DNA from: Schleiferia thermophila
Lineage (GTDB): Bacteria; Bacteroidota; Bacteroidia; Flavobacteriales; Schleiferiaceae
Reading direction: 5' to 3'
Assembly (NCBI RefSeq): GCF_003337435.1
Contig: NZ_QPJS01000004.1
Coordinates: forward strand, 169,646 to 233,645
DNA: 64,000 nt
Part shown: positions 61,735 to 64,000 of the stretch, in pieces
Position numbering within the stretch: the stretch's first letter is position 1
Layout of the letters: every line of letters starts with the position of its first letter
Translations under genes and position numbers: made by a program
Notes under the pieces: model-generated
What the model was told of the DNA's origin: nothing
Seen by the model: the letters and a program-made list of their open reading frames with translations, nothing else
Databases searched by the model: none

Positions 61735-62645
61735 AACCACCATTGCAGTACTATGCCCACGGCAAGCTGCTGCTGACCGCCGAATACGCCGTTATCCACG
61801 GCATCACAGCCCTGGCCTTGCCCACCCGATACGGACAGTCGCTTACCCTCACTCCCAACGATAGCCCCGAACACCTCAGGTGGACAGCCCGCGATCCAAA
61901 TGGCAGCCCATGGCTCGACATCATTTTTTATACCCCTGATTTTCAAATCGATCAAGAATCTCAGGAAGCCAATCGCCTGCGTTCAATATTGCTCCAGGTG
62001 GCCAGCCTCAACCCCGATTTCGACCCCATAGGCTATCAGGCCGAAACTCACCTTCAATTTCCCCGCCACTGGGGGTTAGGCAGCAGCAGCACCCTGATAG
62101 CCCTGATCGCTCGATGGGCACAGTGCGATCCCTTCCAGCTCTTCTTTGCCACCCAAAGTGGCAGCGGTTATGATCTGGCAGTGGCACTGGAAGGCCGACC
62201 TGTCCTTTACACCCTCCGGCCAACCGGCCCCGACTACCGTGCAGTAGACTATCATCTGCCAGCTCACGACACCCTGTACTTCATCCATCATGGCCATAAG
62301 CAATCCTCCGATGCCGAAATACGCCGGACAGCCAACAAACCTCCGGATCCACATCTACTTACTGATATTCAGCACATTTCCAATCAAATTGCCCAAACCA
62401 CTCAACCAGATGACTTTGACTATCTGCTGAGCCATCACGAGCAGCTGATCAGCCGCCTCATCGACAGGCCCCCTCTCAAAGAAGAAAAATTCAAAGATTA
62501 CCCGCACCTGATCAAATCCCTTGGAGCCTGGGGGGGAGACTTCTTCCTTGTTCGCGCCAACGATCGCACAGACCTCCAGTATTTCCGGCAGCGCGGTTAC
62601 ACCACCATCCTATCCGCTTCCGAAATTCTGGCTGGCTACGCATAG
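61725..62645 (+). CDS. GYDIA-family GHMP kinase
   Basis: 306 aa. GKLLLTAEYAVIHGITALALPT and the ATP loop WGLGSSSTLIALIARWA are GHMP-kinase motifs, and SGSGYDLAVALEGRP is the GYDIA signature (Leu for Ile). It resembles mevalonate/phosphomevalonate kinases; the substrate of this Bacteroidota group is uncertain. It overlaps kdsB by 10 bases. Many rare-looking CCC codons reflect its higher GC content. Confidence 0.9.
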   Translation: MPLKPPLQYYAHGKLLLTAEYAVIHGITALALPTRYGQSLTLTPNDSPEHLRWTARDPNGSPWLDIIFYTPDFQIDQESQEANRLRSILLQVASLNPDFDPIGYQAETHLQFPRHWGLGSSSTLIALIARWAQCDPFQLFFATQSGSGYDLAVALEGRPVLYTLRPTGPDYRAVDYHLPAHDTLYFIHHGHKQSSDAEIRRTANKPPDPHLLTDIQHISNQIAQTTQPDDFDYLLSHHEQLISRLIDRPPLKEEKFKDYPHLIKSLGAWGGDFFLVRANDRTDLQYFRQRGYTTILSASEILAGYA

Positions 62646-63059
62646 CATTTAAATTGTTATTTGGGCGTGCCCCCGCGCGCCGGCCTTGCGGCCTTACCGC
62701 GCGGGGTCGGGCTGCTCCGGGGTGCGCTTCGCTCCCGTGCTCCGCTGCGCTGCGCACCGCCCTGCGGGCGCCCTCCGCATCCCTCACGCAACTCCCTCTC
62801 CCACACATAATCCCCCTCTGACTCTGACCACTTCTGAAAAAGGTGAAAGATAGACTACCAACAACTTTTGAACTGGGTATGACTTTTCGCGTAGCGACTG
62901 CCTCAGGATTGATTCCAGCAGCGCCACCTGAAGCCTTGCAACAATATTTTTTTTGATTTGAAGAAGAAGCACAAGAAATTCGATGTAGTCGTCAGAAAAC
63001 AACACATTTTTACTGTATATGCGGAATGCCAGTCTTTCTTTGGCTTCCGTAGCCTCTGC
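62646..63059. other. Intergenic region with GC-rich repeat and decayed sequence
   Basis: 414 bases: the GC-rich repeat at 62663-62790, then about 270 bases of AT-rich sequence with no convincing gene. Open frames here read through the repeat. Confidence 0.7.
62663..62790. repeat. GC-rich interspersed repeat of Bacteroidota type
   Basis: It opens with GGGCGTGCCCCCGCGCGCCG, contains GCGGGGTCGGGCTG and successive small hairpins (GCGCTTCGCTCC, CTGCGCTGCGC), and ends GCATCCCTCACGCA. I recall repeats with this start, centre and end in many Bacteroidota genomes. It sits right after an operon end and may act as an extragenic structure. Confidence 0.6.
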
Positions 63060-63482
63060 TCACAGTCTTTCATTTACCGAATGCAAGCCTTTTACCGTAA
63101 CCTTCTCCCGCAATTTTTCCTGCTTCAGGTAGTACATCCACTCGTCTTTCGGGCTGCGAATCCGGTCGTCAAACCAGGCCACATGGATGAGCACGATTTC
63201 CGGATACAATTCCCCGGGATAGGTACATCCATACCACAGCATCAGATCAGGCGAGAGAGCAATCGCATCGCCTTGATGAATTCCGACCACCGAAATTTTT
63301 TGCCGGGCGAAGTCTTTGTTGGTTTGCGGGTCGAGGATTTCCTCTATGGAGATGTCCATATCGAGCATGACCGAGAAGAAGCCCTCCGGGATGGAGAAGT
63401 CGCTTTTTTGGCGGAGCATGCGTTGTACGGCCCAGTCGAAGGAAATCAGGGGTCGGTCGTTGGAGGGGATGGATTTAGGCAT
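63060..63482 (-). pseudogene. Probable remnant of an Rpn/PD-(D/E)XK nuclease-transposase
   Basis: 140 aa. The start RPLISFDWAVQRMLRQKSDFSIPEGFFSVML is close to the opening of Rpn-family proteins (PLISFDWAxKRLLR...). The expected RVDxLxxxxxGExxxIExQ catalytic core is missing: the text goes to KISVVGIHQGDAIALSPDLMLW instead, then resumes with a family-like VLIHVAWFDDRIRSPKDEWMYYLK. So the nuclease centre is lost or frameshifted. Rpn proteins promote recombination and are often scattered as broken copies. Confidence 0.5.
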
Positions 63483-63731
63483 TGAGAGAGGCTTTGGGCA
63501 GGAGGAAACACAGGAAAATTTTTAACAAAGCCGGGAAGAGGAAGGCAGCAGACAGGAGATTACCGGGGAAGGACCGTCAGATAGAGTGTGGCAAGGGCAG
63601 AGTGCACATGGGGGAAGCAAAGAGGCCAGGCGGGTCAATACGTAAAAAACCTCGCAGATGAGCCGTGGCCAGCCAAGGAAAAGCCACATTTTATATCTTT
63701 ACAGCAGACAGGGAAGTAGAGAAGACGTAGT

Positions 63732-64000
63732 ATGTCCATGAATATCCGTGTCACAAATATCACCTTCCAACAAATCAATCCCACCGGTTTCAGCACACCC
63801 TATCGCTTCAATGCCAAAGAGCTCGACTCCGAAAGCGGGCTTTTCTAATACGGAGCCAGGTACTACCACCCAATGGTGAGCAAGTGGTTGGGTGTGGATC
63901 CGTTAGCAGCCGATGCACCAGGGTGGACACCCTACAATGCAATGTGGAATAACCCACTCCGATTTGTCGACCTAGATGGCAGATGGGCAGTTGACCACAT
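63732..64000 (+). pseudogene. Rhs-repeat C-terminal core, interrupted by an in-frame stop
   Basis: From ATG 63732 the frame gives TPYRFNAKELDSESGLF, then TAA (63846-63848), then continues YGARYYHPMVSKWLGVDPLA and NNPLRFVDLDGRW to the window end. This is the Rhs-associated core (YGARYYDP...DPLG...NNPLxxxDPdG). Normally a Tyr codon follows Phe, so TAT/TAC changed to TAA. Only 23 residues precede the core, so it is a fragment. Whether a toxin tip follows lies beyond the window. Confidence 0.8.

Noticed and set aside
62512..62808. Arg/Ala-rich minus-strand frame
   Set aside because: It reads the GC-rich interspersed repeat and the end of the GHMP kinase gene in antisense.

Overview
The window reads as a chromosomal segment of an uncultured Bacteroidota, probably of the Saprospiria/Chitinophagia type. 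Evidence: a type IX secretion pair (a gliding-type C-terminal sorting-domain protein and PorP/SprF), the DUF1573-yajC-nusB neighbourhood, GYDIA-type GHMP kinase, DUF3109, a long NusB, promoter motifs of the TAnnTTTG type, and a GC-rich interspersed repeat of a kind I associate with this phylum. The placement is inferred from gene content only.

Region by region. 1-1.8 kb: end of an RND efflux operon (MarR regulator, adaptor, permease start). 2-8.9 kb: a GH3 plus beta-lactamase exported enzyme, Era, a PLP-dependent serine/threonine dehydratase/racemase, a PAS sensor with an H-box but no ATPase, and a small exported protein. 8.9-10.2 kb: a 1.27-kb gene desert. 10.2-16.4 kb: Cupin_8/JmjC-like protein, PAP2 phosphatase, DUF3109, aminopeptidase P, SCO protein, and an oligopeptide-type double ATPase. 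16.5-24.6 kb: ten minus-strand genes for sulfane-sulfur handling: two metallo-beta-lactamase/rhodanese persulfide dioxygenases, TauE/SafE, two single rhodaneses, a tandem universal stress protein, two half-size YeeE/YedE proteins, a TsdA-like dihaem thiosulfate dehydrogenase and a DsrE protein. Together they suggest persulfide -> thiosulfate -> tetrathionate chemistry plus sulfur-anion transport, with CRP-like palindromes upstream of two of the genes. 25-35.5 kb: sucC, a thioredoxin-like protein, a lipoprotein with a degenerate caspase-like C terminus overlapping a patatin phospholipase, then a TPR protein, an outer-membrane barrel and ftsE.

35.7-38 kb: an arsenic operon (arsR, frameshifted acr3, arsC) with a decayed stretch inside it. 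38.4-45.2 kb: a composite mobile island against tRNA-Ser(GCT). It consists of a 5.2-kb module bounded by perfect 125-bp inverted repeats (HTH regulator, DNA methyltransferase, TdeIII-like endonuclease, an OLD-type ATPase broken by an IS3-family element) abutting a 1.6-kb module bounded by 58-bp inverted repeats that carries a large serine recombinase. All boundaries share the 8-bp core CACCGCCA, which is also the 3' end of the tRNA. Relics of a second recombinase copy flank the 125-bp repeats, which sit exactly where the intact gene has a 17-bp palindrome. This island is the strangest structure in the window.

45.4-64 kb: housekeeping and envelope genes (ABC exporter, leucine dehydrogenase, nusB, yajC, rpsP, rimM, asnS, T9SS proteins, ndk, MacB-like permease, GT2, a TolB-like propeller, kdsB, GHMP kinase), ending in a GC-rich repeat, a probable Rpn-nuclease relic and a broken Rhs C-terminal core. 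All functional calls come from reading motifs; no database search was run.
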